From Halapricum desulfuricans (GTDB lineage Archaea > Halobacteriota > Halobacteria > Halobacteriales > Haloarculaceae): a stretch of DNA of 64,000 nucleotides. The stretch is taken from the NCBI RefSeq assembly GCF_017094505.1, contig NZ_CP064787.1:1116001-1180000 (forward strand). Reading direction: 5' to 3'. Position numbers and translations under genes: made by a program. Position 1 is the stretch's first letter. Each line of letters opens with the position of its first letter. Shown piece by piece: positions 17,940-27,237 of this stretch. The notes below the pieces were generated by a model, which did not search any database, had not been told where the DNA came from, and was given only the letters and a program-made list of their open reading frames with translations.

Positions 17940-19136
17940 CTACTGCTGGTCGAAGGCCGCGACCAGTTCCGTGGCAGTGCTGTCGATATCGCGGTCGGCG
18001 ACGAACGACGCGATCGACGTCTTGAGTTCGATGAGTTGCTCCGGTCGGACGCCGAGGCCGTGCGTGATCGACAGCGGCTGTGAACGCGAGGACTCGAAGT
18101 CCTCGTACTGGCGCTGGAGGAACTCGGTGAACTCGGCCATCGAGACGTCCGTCCGCGGCGGGATCGACCCCTTCTTCTGGTTGAACCGGCGCTGGCCGTC
18201 GGCCGAACCGGCATATCGCAGGAACGCGTCGACGCCCTCGTCGTCGGTCGTTGCCGAGGCGATCACCGCGTCCATGTTCATCGCGTATCGCCCCTCGGTG
18301 CCCGGGAACGGGACGTGATCCCAGTCCGAGCCATAGCGGAACCCGTCGGTCTCCGTGTACGCGCCCGCGGCCCAGTCGCCCTGATGGAAGAACACCGACT
18401 CGCCCTCGATGAACCGCTCGTTTGCGTCAGTCAGCGAGACGTACAGCGCGTCGTCGGTGGCCAGGTCGGCGTACGCCGAGACGATGTCGAGCGCGTCTTC
18501 GATCGCCCCCCGGTGACGACTCGCCTCGCCGTCGGTCACCGACCGATAGACGTCGTGGCCGTGCTCGCCGAGCAACACCGTCTCCCACAGCTGGAGGACC
18601 GTCCAGGGGTTTTTCATCGGGAGCAACATCCCGACTGCGCCGGTCTCGGCTTCGGCCTGCCGGAGCAGGTCGACGAACTCCCGCGGGCTCGAGACGCGCG
18701 AGGGATCGACGCCCGCCTCGACGGCCAGGTCGACGTTGTAAAAGAGGTTGTTGATCCGGTGGATGTTCAGCGGGACGGCCCGGTACGTTCCGTCGAACGC
18801 CGCCGCGCTTCGGGGGCCGTCGAGGTACGCTCGCTCCATGTCCGTCTCCGTCCAGACGCCCGAGACGTCCCCGAGAACGCCGGCATCGACGTACGGTGTG
18901 AGGTTCTTGCCCGGCCACTCGATCCAGACGTCCGGCGGGTTCTCCTTGAGGATGCGACTCTTGACGGTCAGGCTGAGGTTCTCGTCGGTGACGTCGCCGA
19001 GCGAGACGCCCGGGTGCTGGCTCTCGAATCCCTCGAGCAGGGCGTTCATCGCCGCCTCGCCGTCGCCGCCGACCATTCGATGTAGAAGTTCGGCCCCCGA
19101 CCTGGAACCGGGATACCGGCTACCGGTATCTGACAT
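17940..19136 (-). CDS. ABC-type sugar-binding protein fold (SBP family 1) without a signal peptide; likely transducer-associated receptor
   Basis: The product has 398 residues. The SBP family 1 fold is clear: HRMVGGDGEAAMNALLEGFE, QHPGVSLGDV, NPPDVWIEWPGKNL, AVPLNIHRINNLFYN, VFFHQGDWAAGAY, and the hinge region RYAMNMDAVIASATTDDEGV. The binding domain starts near residue 14, leaving no room for a Tat or Sec signal, and the upstream in-frame extension has no hydrophobic segment either. No permease or ATPase genes accompany it. The divergent neighbour is a methyl-accepting transducer. I infer a cytoplasmic or non-classically located carbohydrate receptor for taxis, analogous to but different from the lipid-anchored BasB/CosB systems. 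Confidence 0.85.
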   Translation of the reverse strand: MSDTGSRYPGSRSGAELLHRMVGGDGEAAMNALLEGFESQHPGVSLGDVTDENLSLTVKSRILKENPPDVWIEWPGKNLTPYVDAGVLGDVSGVWTETDMERAYLDGPRSAAAFDGTYRAVPLNIHRINNLFYNVDLAVEAGVDPSRVSSPREFVDLLRQAEAETGAVGMLLPMKNPWTVLQLWETVLLGEHGHDVYRSVTDGEASRHRGAIEDALDIVSAYADLATDDALYVSLTDANERFIEGESVFFHQGDWAAGAYTETDGFRYGSDWDHVPFPGTEGRYAMNMDAVIASATTDDEGVDAFLRYAGSADGQRRFNQKKGSIPPRTDVSMAEFTEFLQRQYEDFESSRSQPLSITHGLGVRPEQLIELKTSIASFVADRDIDSTATELVAAFDQQ

Positions 19137-19300
19137 GGTCGGGCGTTTCTCGTGACCGCTATTCAACTTACCGCCGCGGTTCTCAGGACTGGTATTCTTG
19201 GTTCGATATGGTGTACGCTTAGTAGTCTGACGGAACACATGAAAATAGATTCTGATAACTGGTGGAAGGATATATATGGGCCATAGCGGAACTTAGCCGT

Positions 19301-20764
19301 ATGGGATTTTCAGTTGACCGCGCGACGGCTGGCGCGCTCGCGCTCCAGCTGGGACACGCGCTGTATCAGGCTCTCTTGCCGTCTGTCGCGTCCGGGCCGG
19401 GGTACGCAGCCTCGGCAGTCAGCGGTTTCGTCGTCGCCGGGACCGCACTGGCGTATGCCGTCCGGCGGCTCGACACGCGAATCGGGCGATTGCAGGACGA
19501 AACGCAAGCGCTTGCCGACGAGCGCGACGCGGTACAGCGACAGCAGGACGAACTTCGGACCGAGGTCGAGACGCTCGAAGACCGGCTCGAAGACGCCCAG
19601 TCGGCGCTCGCCGAGCAGCGAAGCGCGGCCCGGGCGACACCAGCGACGACGGACGGCGGCGTCCCGGCCGCCGAAAGTGGCCCGGACAGCGATCTGCTAC
19701 GGACGTACGCGAGCACGCTCCAGCGGGTCGGGGACGGCGATCTCAGTCAGCGTCTCGACACTGACGCGGCCGACGGAGCGATGGGCGACCTCTCGGAGGC
19801 GTTCAACGAGATGACGGCGGCCTTCGAGCAGACGATCGACGCGGCGAACGAGTTCAGCGGGGACGTGGCGGATTCGAGCGAGCAGGTGACGGCCGCGACC
19901 GAGGCCGTCAGGGAGGCCAGCGAGAACGTCGCGGCGTCGATCGACGAGATCGCCGCGGTGTTCCAGGACCAGCACGAACAGATCAGCCGCATCTCCGAAG
20001 AGATGGGGGAGATGTCGGCGACGATCGAGGAAATCGCCGCCTCGAGCGACGAGGTCGCCCAGAAGGCCGAACGGACCGAACGCAACACTGTCGAAGGAAT
20101 CGAATCGGCTCGCGGCGTCGTCGACGCCATGGACGAGGCGAGCGAGCAGACCGAAACCGTTGTCGGATCCGTCGAGGCCCTCGACGAGCAGATGGACGAG
20201 GTCGGACAGATCGTCGACATGATCGACGACATCGCTGAACAGACGAACATCCTCGCGCTGAACGCCTCGATCGAGGCCGCACACGCCTCCTCGGGTGAGG
20301 AGACCGGCTTCGGCGTCGTCGCCGACGAGGTCAAGAACCTCGCCGAGGAGACCAAAGACGCGACCGACGAGATCGAGGCGCTCATCGACGAGATTCGGGA
20401 CCAGACCGACGAGACCGTCGCGGAGATCAACGAGATGCAGGTGACCGTCGAAGACGGACAGGCCGACGCTCGGGAGGGGCTCGAGGCGCTCGAATCGATC
20501 CTGGATCACGTCGAGCAGACGGCGAGCGGCGTCAAGGAGATCTCCAACGCGACCGACGATCAGGCCGCCTCCAGCGAGGAAGTCGCCTCGATCGCCGACC
20601 AGGCCGCCGAGACGAGCCGAACGCACGTCGAGGAAGCCGAACACGTCGCCGCGATAGCCGAGGAACAGACGCTCGCACTCGGGGAGATGTACGTCAACGC
20701 CAGGATGCTCACGATGCGCGCGCGCCAGCTCACGACGCTGTTCGACCGTTACGAGACGTCGTAG
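19301..20764 (+). CDS. Methyl-accepting taxis transducer with minimal membrane anchor and no sensor domain
   Basis: The product has 487 residues. The N-terminus has only two weak hydrophobic segments (residues 8-25 and about 37-56), followed by a coiled coil (residues 60-110), a HAMP-like segment (LLRTYASTLQRVGDGDLSQR) and a long signalling domain. The hairpin tip EQTNILALNASIEAA is intact and flanked by E/Q-rich methylation helices. There is no periplasmic ligand-binding, PAS or GAF domain. It should form trimers of dimers with CheA and CheW at the membrane. The divergently encoded sugar-binding protein is the obvious candidate ligand receptor. Spacing between the two starts is 164 bp. Confidence 0.92.
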   Translation: MGFSVDRATAGALALQLGHALYQALLPSVASGPGYAASAVSGFVVAGTALAYAVRRLDTRIGRLQDETQALADERDAVQRQQDELRTEVETLEDRLEDAQSALAEQRSAARATPATTDGGVPAAESGPDSDLLRTYASTLQRVGDGDLSQRLDTDAADGAMGDLSEAFNEMTAAFEQTIDAANEFSGDVADSSEQVTAATEAVREASENVAASIDEIAAVFQDQHEQISRISEEMGEMSATIEEIAASSDEVAQKAERTERNTVEGIESARGVVDAMDEASEQTETVVGSVEALDEQMDEVGQIVDMIDDIAEQTNILALNASIEAAHASSGEETGFGVVADEVKNLAEETKDATDEIEALIDEIRDQTDETVAEINEMQVTVEDGQADAREGLEALESILDHVEQTASGVKEISNATDDQAASSEEVASIADQAAETSRTHVEEAEHVAAIAEEQTLALGEMYVNARMLTMRARQLTTLFDRYETS

Positions 20765-20787
20765 CTCGCGACAGTCTCCCGGGACCT

Positions 20788-20796
20788 ACTTTTACT
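20788..20796 (+). promoter_or_regulatory. TATA-box candidate for the TIM-barrel gene
   Basis: ACTTTTACT lies about 25-33 nt ahead of the ATG at 20821 and supports that start over the in-frame ATG at 20800. Confidence 0.45.
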
Positions 20797-20820
20797 ATCT
20801 TGTCGGTCGTCAGTTCGGAC

Positions 20821-21780
20821 ATGGACGTCGGCGTACTCACCGTCCCGCTGGGGGACCAGCCGCGCGAATCGGCTTTCGAATATCTCGCCGGACTCGGCGT
20901 CGACGCCGTCGAACTGGGCTGTGGCGGCTACCCGGGATCGGATCACGTCGATCGATCGGCGTTGCTGTCCGATCCCGACGCGCGGGCCGCCCTCCGGGAC
21001 GACCTGGACGCGCACGACCTGCGCGTGAGCGCGCTCGCGACCCACAACAACCCGCTCCATCCCGACGAGCAGCGGGCGAGCGAGGCCGACAGGGAACTGC
21101 GCGAGGCCATCGAACTTGCGGGGCTGCTGGACGTGGGGACCGTGACCTGTTTCTCCGGCTTGCCGGCCGGCGGCCCGAACGACGAGGTGCCCAACTGGGT
21201 GACAGCGCCCTGGCCGGGCGAACACGCCGACGCCCACGAGTACCAGTGGGAAGTCGCCACCGAGTACTGGCGGGAACTGGCGAGTTACGCCGACGAGCAC
21301 GGCGTCGATCTGGCGATCGAGATGCACCCGAACATGCTGATCTACGAGCCGACGGGGCTGCTCGAACTCCGCGAGCGGACCAGCGAGCGCGTCGGCGCGA
21401 ACTTCGACCCCTCGCACCTCTACTGGCAGGGCATCGAGGTCACCGACGCGATCAGACTGCTGGGCGAGGCCATCCACCACGTCCACGCCAAGGACACCCG
21501 GGTCTACGACGCGCAGGCCCGGACGAAGGGCGTGCTGGATACGACCGCCTACGACGAGGTCGCCGACCGGTCCTGGCTCTTCCGGTCGGTCGGGTACGGC
21601 CACGGCGAGGACCACTGGCGGGACGTCGTCTCGACGCTTCGGATGGTCGGCTACGACGGCGCGCTCTCGATCGAACACGAGGACGCGCTCACCTCAGCCA
21701 GCGAGGGGCTCGAAAAGGGCGTCGAGTTGCTCCAGCGCGTCGTCTTCGAGGACCGGCCCGGCGACGCGTTTTGGGCGTGA
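20821..21780 (+). CDS. Sugar phosphate isomerase/epimerase (xylose isomerase-like TIM barrel)
   Basis: The product has 319 residues. It is an AP-endonuclease-2/IolE-like barrel with metal ligands in DLAIEMHPNMLIYEP (Glu), NFDPSHLYWQGI (Asp, His), HHVHAKDTRVYD (His), and ALSIEHEDALTSA (Glu). Such proteins isomerise or epimerise sugars, inosose or keto-sugars. A Gfo/Idh/MocA dehydrogenase follows on the same strand after 62 bp. The two families very often act in sequence on the same cyclitol or sugar. The precise substrate is unknown. Confidence 0.9.
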   Translation: MDVGVLTVPLGDQPRESAFEYLAGLGVDAVELGCGGYPGSDHVDRSALLSDPDARAALRDDLDAHDLRVSALATHNNPLHPDEQRASEADRELREAIELAGLLDVGTVTCFSGLPAGGPNDEVPNWVTAPWPGEHADAHEYQWEVATEYWRELASYADEHGVDLAIEMHPNMLIYEPTGLLELRERTSERVGANFDPSHLYWQGIEVTDAIRLLGEAIHHVHAKDTRVYDAQARTKGVLDTTAYDEVADRSWLFRSVGYGHGEDHWRDVVSTLRMVGYDGALSIEHEDALTSASEGLEKGVELLQRVVFEDRPGDAFWA

Positions 21781-21842
21781 CGCTGTTGTCTAACTGACAG
21801 TCCCGGGCAAGGTATTTTTCCCTGTCGCCCGACGTGGTACCC

Positions 21843-22943
21843 ATGACACTCTCTGTCGGAATGCTCGGATACCGGTTCATGGGTCGGGCCCATGCCAACG
21901 CGCTCGCGCGGTTGCCCATGTTCTTCCCGGACGCACCGACCGTCGAGCGAGAGGTACTGATCGGCCGGGACGAATCCGCCCTGTCCGAGGCCGCCGGTCG
22001 GCTCGGGTTCGAACGGACGGCCACCGACTGGCGGGACGTGATCGACGAGGTCGACGTCTTCTACAACCTCGGCCCGAACCACCTCCACGCCGAGCCGTCG
22101 ATCGCGGCGCTCGAGGCCGGGGCGGCCGTCCTCTGTGAGAAGCCCCTCGCGGCCGACGACGCGGCCGCCGAACGCATGGCCCGGGCGGCCGCCGACGCGG
22201 CCGTCCCGACGGCGACGGCGTTCAACTACCGGTACGTCCCGGCGATCCAGTACGCGAAGCGACTGCTCGACGCCGGCGAACTCGGCGAGATCCGCCACTT
22301 CCGCGGGCGCTACCTCCAGGACTGGCTGGTCGATCCCGACGCGCCCTGGAGCTGGCGGCTCGACGCCGACCTCGCCGGCAGCGGCGCGCTCGGTGATCTG
22401 GGCGCACACACGGTAGATCTCGCGCGGTATCTCATCGGCGACATCGCCGAGGTCAGCGGCCAGTTGCGGACGTTCGTCGACGAGCGACCGACTCCGGACG
22501 GCGAGGACTCCCGCGAGGTGACCGTCGACGACGCCTACAGCGCGCAGGTGACCTTCGAGAACGGGGCCGTCGGGACGCTCGAGGCCTCGCGGTTCGCGAC
22601 CGGCCACAAGAACGACCACGCGATCGCAATCCACGGCTCGAAGGGGAGCCTGCGGTTCGGCCTCGAACGGCTGAACGAACTCGAGGTCAACCTCGAGGGC
22701 GACCGAGGTTACCAGCGCGTGCTCGTCACCGACGAGGACGACCCCTACGGCGAGCACTGGTGGCCGCCGGGACACGTCCTCGGGTGGGAACACACGTTCG
22801 TCCATGAGAACTACGAGTTCCTCACGGCGGTCGCGGACGGCGGCGAGTACCGCCCGAACTTCGCCGACGGGGCGGCCGTCCAGCGCGTGCTCGCGGCCAT
22901 CGAAGAGAGCGACGACCGCGGCGAGCGCCTGTCAGTCGAATGA
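21843..22943 (+). CDS. Gfo/Idh/MocA family NAD(P)-dependent oxidoreductase
   Basis: The product has 366 residues. The N-terminal Rossmann part is SVGMLGYRFMGRAHANALAR, where the usual GxGxxG is altered to GMLGYRFMG, as in many members. The signature VLCEKPLAADDAAAE carries the conserved EKP Lys. The C-terminal alpha/beta domain has FNYRYVPAIQYAKRLLDAG and SGALGDLGAHTVDLARYL with the catalytic Asp and His. These oxidise sugars or inositols. It probably works with the upstream TIM-barrel epimerase. It overlaps the next gene by 4 nt (ATGA). Confidence 0.93.
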   Translation: MTLSVGMLGYRFMGRAHANALARLPMFFPDAPTVEREVLIGRDESALSEAAGRLGFERTATDWRDVIDEVDVFYNLGPNHLHAEPSIAALEAGAAVLCEKPLAADDAAAERMARAAADAAVPTATAFNYRYVPAIQYAKRLLDAGELGEIRHFRGRYLQDWLVDPDAPWSWRLDADLAGSGALGDLGAHTVDLARYLIGDIAEVSGQLRTFVDERPTPDGEDSREVTVDDAYSAQVTFENGAVGTLEASRFATGHKNDHAIAIHGSKGSLRFGLERLNELEVNLEGDRGYQRVLVTDEDDPYGEHWWPPGHVLGWEHTFVHENYEFLTAVADGGEYRPNFADGAAVQRVLAAIEESDDRGERLSVE

Positions 22944-23368
22944 GCGCCGATAGCAACACCGACGACGGGGAGTTGACGCTCGCGTTTTCGCTGGCGGCCG
23001 TCGAGCGCCTCGAGGACCCGACGGCGGTGTTCGAGGACGCACAGACCTGGAGCCGGGCGGTCGGTCTGATCGACGACGACACCGACCGGATCGAACGGCT
23101 CGTCGAGCAACACGACCTCCGGCAGGACTTCGACCTGCGGGGCCGAGACAGATGGCTCACTCTGGAGGAGGTCCGCGAGACGACCTCGACGCCGCGACAC
23201 GTCTACGTCGGGGCGAGCGACGACGACATGCGCGTCTCGACGATGTTCGACTGGGAGTACGTCCGCGTCACCGAGGCCGCCGAGAAGGCCGACTGGGCGG
23301 TCGCCGAACCCTCCGAGTCGGGTGGCCTCGCCCGACTTCTGTCGGCCGTCCGGGGTCTGTTCGGGTGA
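22940..23368 (+). CDS. Haloarchaeal conserved hypothetical protein
   Basis: The product has 142 residues and is acidic, with no signal or membrane segment. A recognisable order of short motifs is LAFSLAAVERLEDPTAVF, VGLIDDD, and WLTLEEVR, then HVYVGASDDDMRV and a C-terminal helix (GGLARLLSAVRGLFG). The family is probably a haloarchaea-specific DUF, but I cannot name it. Translational coupling with the Gfo/Idh gene through ATGA makes co-expression certain in practice, yet the gene itself does not look like a sugar enzyme. Confidence 0.7.
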   Translation: MSADSNTDDGELTLAFSLAAVERLEDPTAVFEDAQTWSRAVGLIDDDTDRIERLVEQHDLRQDFDLRGRDRWLTLEEVRETTSTPRHVYVGASDDDMRVSTMFDWEYVRVTEAAEKADWAVAEPSESGGLARLLSAVRGLFG

Positions 23369-23476
23369 GACGACGGTCCAGCCACGGCGACTCGACTGGG
23401 TCCGGGGGCCGTCTGTCGTCGACGTACTGCCGGTGAAGAGGGAAAAGCAATTGCCTGCCGGCCACCACGTTGCAGT

Positions 23477-24325
23477 ATGCGCATCGCCGTGCCCAACAAG
23501 GGCCGTCTCCACGAGCCGAGCGTCGAGCTGCTCGAACGCGCCGGACTGCACGTCGTCGACGGTGCCGACCGAAAACTCCACGCCGAGACGGTCGATCCCG
23601 ATGTGACGATCCTGTTCGCCCGCGCCGCCGACATCCCCGAGTACGTCTCCGACGGGGCCGCCGACGTCGGCATCACCGGCCTCGATCAGGTCGCTGAGGC
23701 CCGGCGGGAGAACCTCGTCGAACTGCTCGATCTCGAGTTCGGGAGCTGCAAGCTCGTTCTCGCCGCGCCCGAAGACGGCGACATCGCTACCGTTGGCGAC
23801 CTCGACGGCGGGCGAGTCGCGACCGAGTTCCCCAACGTGACCCGGGAGTTCCTCGACGAGCAGGGGGTCGACGCCGAGATCACCGAGGTCTCGGGCGCGA
23901 CCGAGCTCACCCCGCACGTCGACATCGCCGACGCGATCGTCGACATCACCTCGACCGGGACGACCCTGCGGATGAACCGCCTGTCGGTCGTCGCGGACGT
24001 GCTCGAGTCGTCCGTCCGGCTGTTCGCCCGCGAGGACACCCGCGACCACGAGAAAGTCCGCCAGATCGAGACGGCGCTGGGCTCGGTCCTCGCCGCCGAG
24101 GGGAAACGCTATCTCATGATGAACGCCCCGGCCGACGCCCTCGATGAGGTCAAAGAAGTGCTTCCCGGCATGGGCGGGCCGACGGTGATGGACATCGCCG
24201 GCACCGACGACGTCGCGGTCCACGCGGTCGTCGACGACAGCGAGGTCTTCGAGACGATCAACGCGCTGAAAGACGTCGGTGCCAGCGACGTTCTCGTGAC
24301 CGAGATCGAACGCCTCGTCGAGTGA
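23477..24325 (+). CDS. hisG: ATP phosphoribosyltransferase (long form)
   Basis: The product has 282 residues. It catalyses the first step of histidine synthesis: ATP plus PRPP gives N1-(5-phosphoribosyl)-[22 protein letters not shown] is the expected start. [14 protein letters not shown] and [11 protein letters not shown] follow, and the PRPP loop is [15 protein letters not shown]. The C-terminal third, after about residue 210, is the ACT/PII-like regulatory domain of the long HisG form, which gives histidine feedback inhibition and needs no HisZ. It stands alone here, without other his genes. Confidence 0.97.
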   Translation: MRIAVPNKGRLHEPSVELLERAGLHVVDGADRKLHAETVDPDVTILFARAADIPEYVSDGAADVGITGLDQVAEARRENLVELLDLEFGSCKLVLAAPEDGDIATVGDLDGGRVATEFPNVTREFLDEQGVDAEITEVSGATELTPHVDIADAIVDITSTGTTLRMNRLSVVADVLESSVRLFAREDTRDHEKVRQIETALGSVLAAEGKRYLMMNAPADALDEVKEVLPGMGGPTVMDIAGTDDVAVHAVVDDSEVFETINALKDVGASDVLVTEIERLVE

Positions 24326-24368
24326 CCGCTCCCGGAGCGGAGTCGTCCGACCGCCGACCAGCCGACCG

Positions 24369-25019
24369 TCACTCGACGATGTCCGTCGATGCAGTCGTGT
24401 CCGCCTGAACGTCGGTGTCGAGGTCGATGTCCTGGATGAGATCGACCAGTTCCCGCAGCCGAGGGAACGTGTAGGCGGTGAGTTCCACGTCCGTCGATTC
24501 GGCGACGATGTCGGAGTCGACGACGAAGGCGATGTCCTCCTGTGGCCAGCCGCCCATCTCGTCGACGATGTCGCTCGCGGGACCGTACGCGAATGACGGC
24601 GTCGAGATGTCGATCGTCGTGTCGAGGACGTTCGCCCAGCCGTCGATGTAGCCGGAAGTCATGATGTTGCCGATCTCCTGCATGGCCGACCGCTCCATGT
24701 CGGTGAACAGGCCGTCCGCGGGCTCGTCGCCGCCCATACCGCCGACCATCTGTCCGACCAGTTGCTTGCTGTCGCGCGGTTCCAGCAGAAAGAGCACGTA
24801 CCCGTGCGGGGAGTCGACCAGTTCGACGAAGATCCCGACCTGTTTTTGCGAGCCGAGGTGCGTCTTGACGTCCTCGATGTCCAGAAAGTTGATCTTCGAG
24901 ACCTCGATCCCGGCGTCGATCCCGGCCAGCTGACTCAGGTGATCGGCGACCGTCTCCGAGCCCTCCTTCGCCATCTTGTTGAACAGATCCAGCTTTCGAA
25001 CGTCGACCTGGAGGCTCAT
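24369..25019 (-). CDS. cheC: Chemotaxis protein CheC
   Basis: The product has 216 residues from the ATG at 25019; an ATG at 25028 would add MTD. The CheY-P phosphatase signature is complete: SAMQEIGN (S-x3-E-x2-N) with Pro 22 residues later, spanning GWANVLDTTIDISTP. The N-terminal third (KLDLFNKMAKEGSETVADHLSQ) is typical of CheC. In archaea, CheC tunes CheY-P and binds CheD. It is single-domain, unlike the 425-residue relative at 7837. It is not in a che cluster; its neighbours are hisG and a transcription regulator. Confidence 0.92.
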   Translation of the reverse strand: MSLQVDVRKLDLFNKMAKEGSETVADHLSQLAGIDAGIEVSKINFLDIEDVKTHLGSQKQVGIFVELVDSPHGYVLFLLEPRDSKQLVGQMVGGMGGDEPADGLFTDMERSAMQEIGNIMTSGYIDGWANVLDTTIDISTPSFAYGPASDIVDEMGGWPQEDIAFVVDSDIVAESTDVELTAYTFPRLRELVDLIQDIDLDTDVQADTTASTDIVE

Positions 25020-25098
25020 ATCGGTCACTCAGACCGCAGGACCGTAATACTGCCGCCCGCTCGATCACGTTCGATAACGGCCCCGACGCCGGTCGTGC

Positions 25099-25893
25099 TC
25101 ACTGGTCGAGGTCGTCGGCCGTCAGCGTCGTGGCGGTCCGCCAGTAGTGATCGAACGTGTCACTCGCCCACGAGCGGACGGCCTCATCGTTGGTGTCGAT
25201 CGACGCCCGCAGGACGCCGGTCTCGTCGCGCAAGAGCATGTGGACGGTGTCGTCGGCGATGGTGACCGCGAGCGGGATTCCCTCTTCCCGGACGTGAATT
25301 TCGGTGTCCGGCGCGTCCAGCAGCGATCGAAGCCGATCGCGAAGCTCGGGATCGCTCGCCAGCGCTTCGATCGCGCTCCGGGAAAGCACGCCGGAAAACG
25401 ACAGCTCGCCGGCGCTCGCTCGCCGCTCGACGACCGTCAGGTTCTGTTCGTTGAACGCATGCGAGAAGGCGCGCACCTCGCTCGCCCCGCCGACCAGTTC
25501 GAGCAGGCGCTTGACGGGCGCGTTCGGCCGGGTCTGTGTGGGCGTCGTTATCGTCGCGTCCGCGAGATGGCGCAGATCGAAGTCCATCGCGTGCGTCGGG
25601 AGATACCGAACCAGCCCCCGGAGTTCACATTCCGTTTCGAGGATCTCGAGGAGGTCGGTCAGCCCGCGGGCGACGAGTTTGCCGGTCGCAGTCGCGACGT
25701 ACTCGCTGCCGTCCTTTCGGACCCACGACCGCTTCTGGAAGTCGCCGAGGATCCGCCCGAGCGTCGCCTGGGAGGCGTCGGTCTCGGCTTCGAGTTCGCG
25801 CCGCGTCCGGCGCTGGTCGGCCAGCGCGGTCAACACTGCCACGCGGTTCTCCGAGCGCGCGAGGAACTCGACCTCCTCCAGCACCGATTCCAT
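25099..25893 (-). CDS. Winged-helix transcriptional regulator with FilR1/DUF1724-type C-terminal domain
   Basis: The product has 264 residues. The N-terminal 80 residues form a winged helix (EEVEFLARSENRVAVLTALA, then LEAETDASQATLGRILGDFQ as the recognition region). The C-terminal domain contains DRLRSLLDAPDTEIHVREEG, LAVTIADDTVHMLLRDE, and an ending SWASDTFDHYWRTAT, as in the archaeal FilR1/DUF1724 regulators. The effector is unknown. It is divergent from the EamA transporter gene with 280 bp between them, so that transporter is a plausible target. Confidence 0.85.
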   Translation of the reverse strand: MESVLEEVEFLARSENRVAVLTALADQRRTRRELEAETDASQATLGRILGDFQKRSWVRKDGSEYVATATGKLVARGLTDLLEILETECELRGLVRYLPTHAMDFDLRHLADATITTPTQTRPNAPVKRLLELVGGASEVRAFSHAFNEQNLTVVERRASAGELSFSGVLSRSAIEALASDPELRDRLRSLLDAPDTEIHVREEGIPLAVTIADDTVHMLLRDETGVLRASIDTNDEAVRSWASDTFDHYWRTATTLTADDLDQ

Positions 25894-26173
25894 ACTCGTG
25901 TGTCCGACCGCGGAGCAAAAACGCTGTCCGTTCCGACAGCGATTGGGCCTCCGCACGTCGGCGCCAATCCGCGTGACCGTCTCGGAATCCGGCCGATTCT
26001 CGCCGCGCCGATCCGTGCAATCGTTGCACGCCGTGTTCGTCTTGCAACCCTCGAACGCGCTGCACGGGATCGTCCGATACAGGGCCGTGAAAGCCTTTCT
26101 GGAGGGACCTATGAGGATCCAGCCCCTCTAGATAGCTATGATCTCAGTTCACCCTCTGGAGGTGTCGCGCTGA
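25894..26173. promoter_or_regulatory. Divergent intergenic region between FilR1-type regulator and EamA transporter
   Basis: These 280 bp carry control elements for both genes. Visible items are a short inverted repeat CGCTGTC...GACAGCG around 25920-25940 close to the regulator start, and an 11-codon mini-ORF (MISVHPLEVSR) beginning with an ATG near 26138 whose TGA abuts the transporter ATG (TGAATG). The mini-ORF could be a leader peptide or chance. Confidence 0.35.
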
Positions 26174-27145
26174 ATGGTCGGCCGCCGCACGCTCGCGCTG
26201 TTTGCCGCCGCGAGTCTGCTGTTCGGCGGAACGTTCGTCGCCGCGAAGGCCGGACTGGCGTACTTCCCGCCAGTGCTGTTCGTCGCCTTCCGGTTCGATA
26301 TCGCCGCGGTCGCGCTGGTCGCGTTCGCCGTCGCGACGATCCCTCGATCGGAGCTCGTTCCGCGAACCCGCGGAGACCTGCTCGGGATCGTCGCGACCGG
26401 CGGGCTCGTCATCGGGCTGGCCAACGCGTTGCTGTTCGTCGGCCAGCAGCACGCGACCAGTGCCGTCGGCGCGATCGTCTTCGGGCTCAACCCGATTCTG
26501 ACGCCGGTGTTCGCTGCCCTCCTGCTGTCCGACGAGCGCCTGTCGACCCGCGGCGCTGCCGGGATGGCGCTCGGCCTGCTCGGGGTCGTCCTCGTGGTCG
26601 ATCCCGACCCGGCGACGCTGCTCGCCGGCGGGTTCGGCAAGCTCCTCATACTCCTCGGAGCCGCAAGCGGCGCGCTCGGGACAGTGCTCGTTCGGCGAGC
26701 GGACGCCACGCTCTCGAGCACGGCCCGAACCGCGTGGGGACTCCCGCTGGCCGCGGCGCTCACCCACGGGCTGAGCCTGGCGACCGGCGAGTCCGCGTCC
26801 GCGGTCGTCTGGTCGGGCGAGGCGCTGCTCGCCCTCGGATACGTCGGGGTCTTCGCCGGCGCGATCGCCTACATCGTCTACTTCAGTCTCATCGACACGA
26901 CGGGCGCGATCAAGGCCAATCTGGTCTTCTACGTCGTCCCGGCCGTCGCGACGATCGGCGGCTGGACGCTCCTGGGCGAGACGATCTCGGCGCTGACCGT
27001 CGCCGGCTTCCTGACGATCTTCGCCGGGTTCGCACTGATGGGGAGCGAGTCCATCGCCGCGTGGTGGGCAACTGTCGAGACTCCGTCGATCCGCCCCGGT
27101 CGCGAGGAACGCAGCGAGCGGACCTACTCCTCGCGCGCGGACTGA
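26174..27145 (+). CDS. DMT-superfamily transporter, EamA family
   Basis: The product has 323 residues and about ten hydrophobic segments in two EamA repeats (first about residues 5-135, second about 145-285). The first repeat begins LALFAAASLLFGGTFVAAKAG, and its conserved turn is GLNPILTPVFAALLL. The second has AIAYIVYFSLIDTTGAIKAN and WTLLGETISALTVAGFL. The family exports or exchanges amino acids, purines and other metabolites. The substrate is unknown. The C-terminal tail of about 30 residues is hydrophilic. It may be regulated by the divergent FilR1-type protein. Confidence 0.92.
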   Translation: MVGRRTLALFAAASLLFGGTFVAAKAGLAYFPPVLFVAFRFDIAAVALVAFAVATIPRSELVPRTRGDLLGIVATGGLVIGLANALLFVGQQHATSAVGAIVFGLNPILTPVFAALLLSDERLSTRGAAGMALGLLGVVLVVDPDPATLLAGGFGKLLILLGAASGALGTVLVRRADATLSSTARTAWGLPLAAALTHGLSLATGESASAVVWSGEALLALGYVGVFAGAIAYIVYFSLIDTTGAIKANLVFYVVPAVATIGGWTLLGETISALTVAGFLTIFAGFALMGSESIAAWWATVETPSIRPGREERSERTYSSRAD

Positions 27146-27237
27146 TCGGTACGGTTGACTCACGGCAGTCACGATACCATTGTCGGCCGTCCGTGCGGGG
27201 GGGTTTTCGATGTTCCGGACGCCGACGTCCCGCCGAA

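Noticed and set aside
22811-24223. Long minus-strand ORF opposite hisG and the hypothetical gene
   Set aside because: Antisense shadow over three plus-strand genes; no domain or start context.
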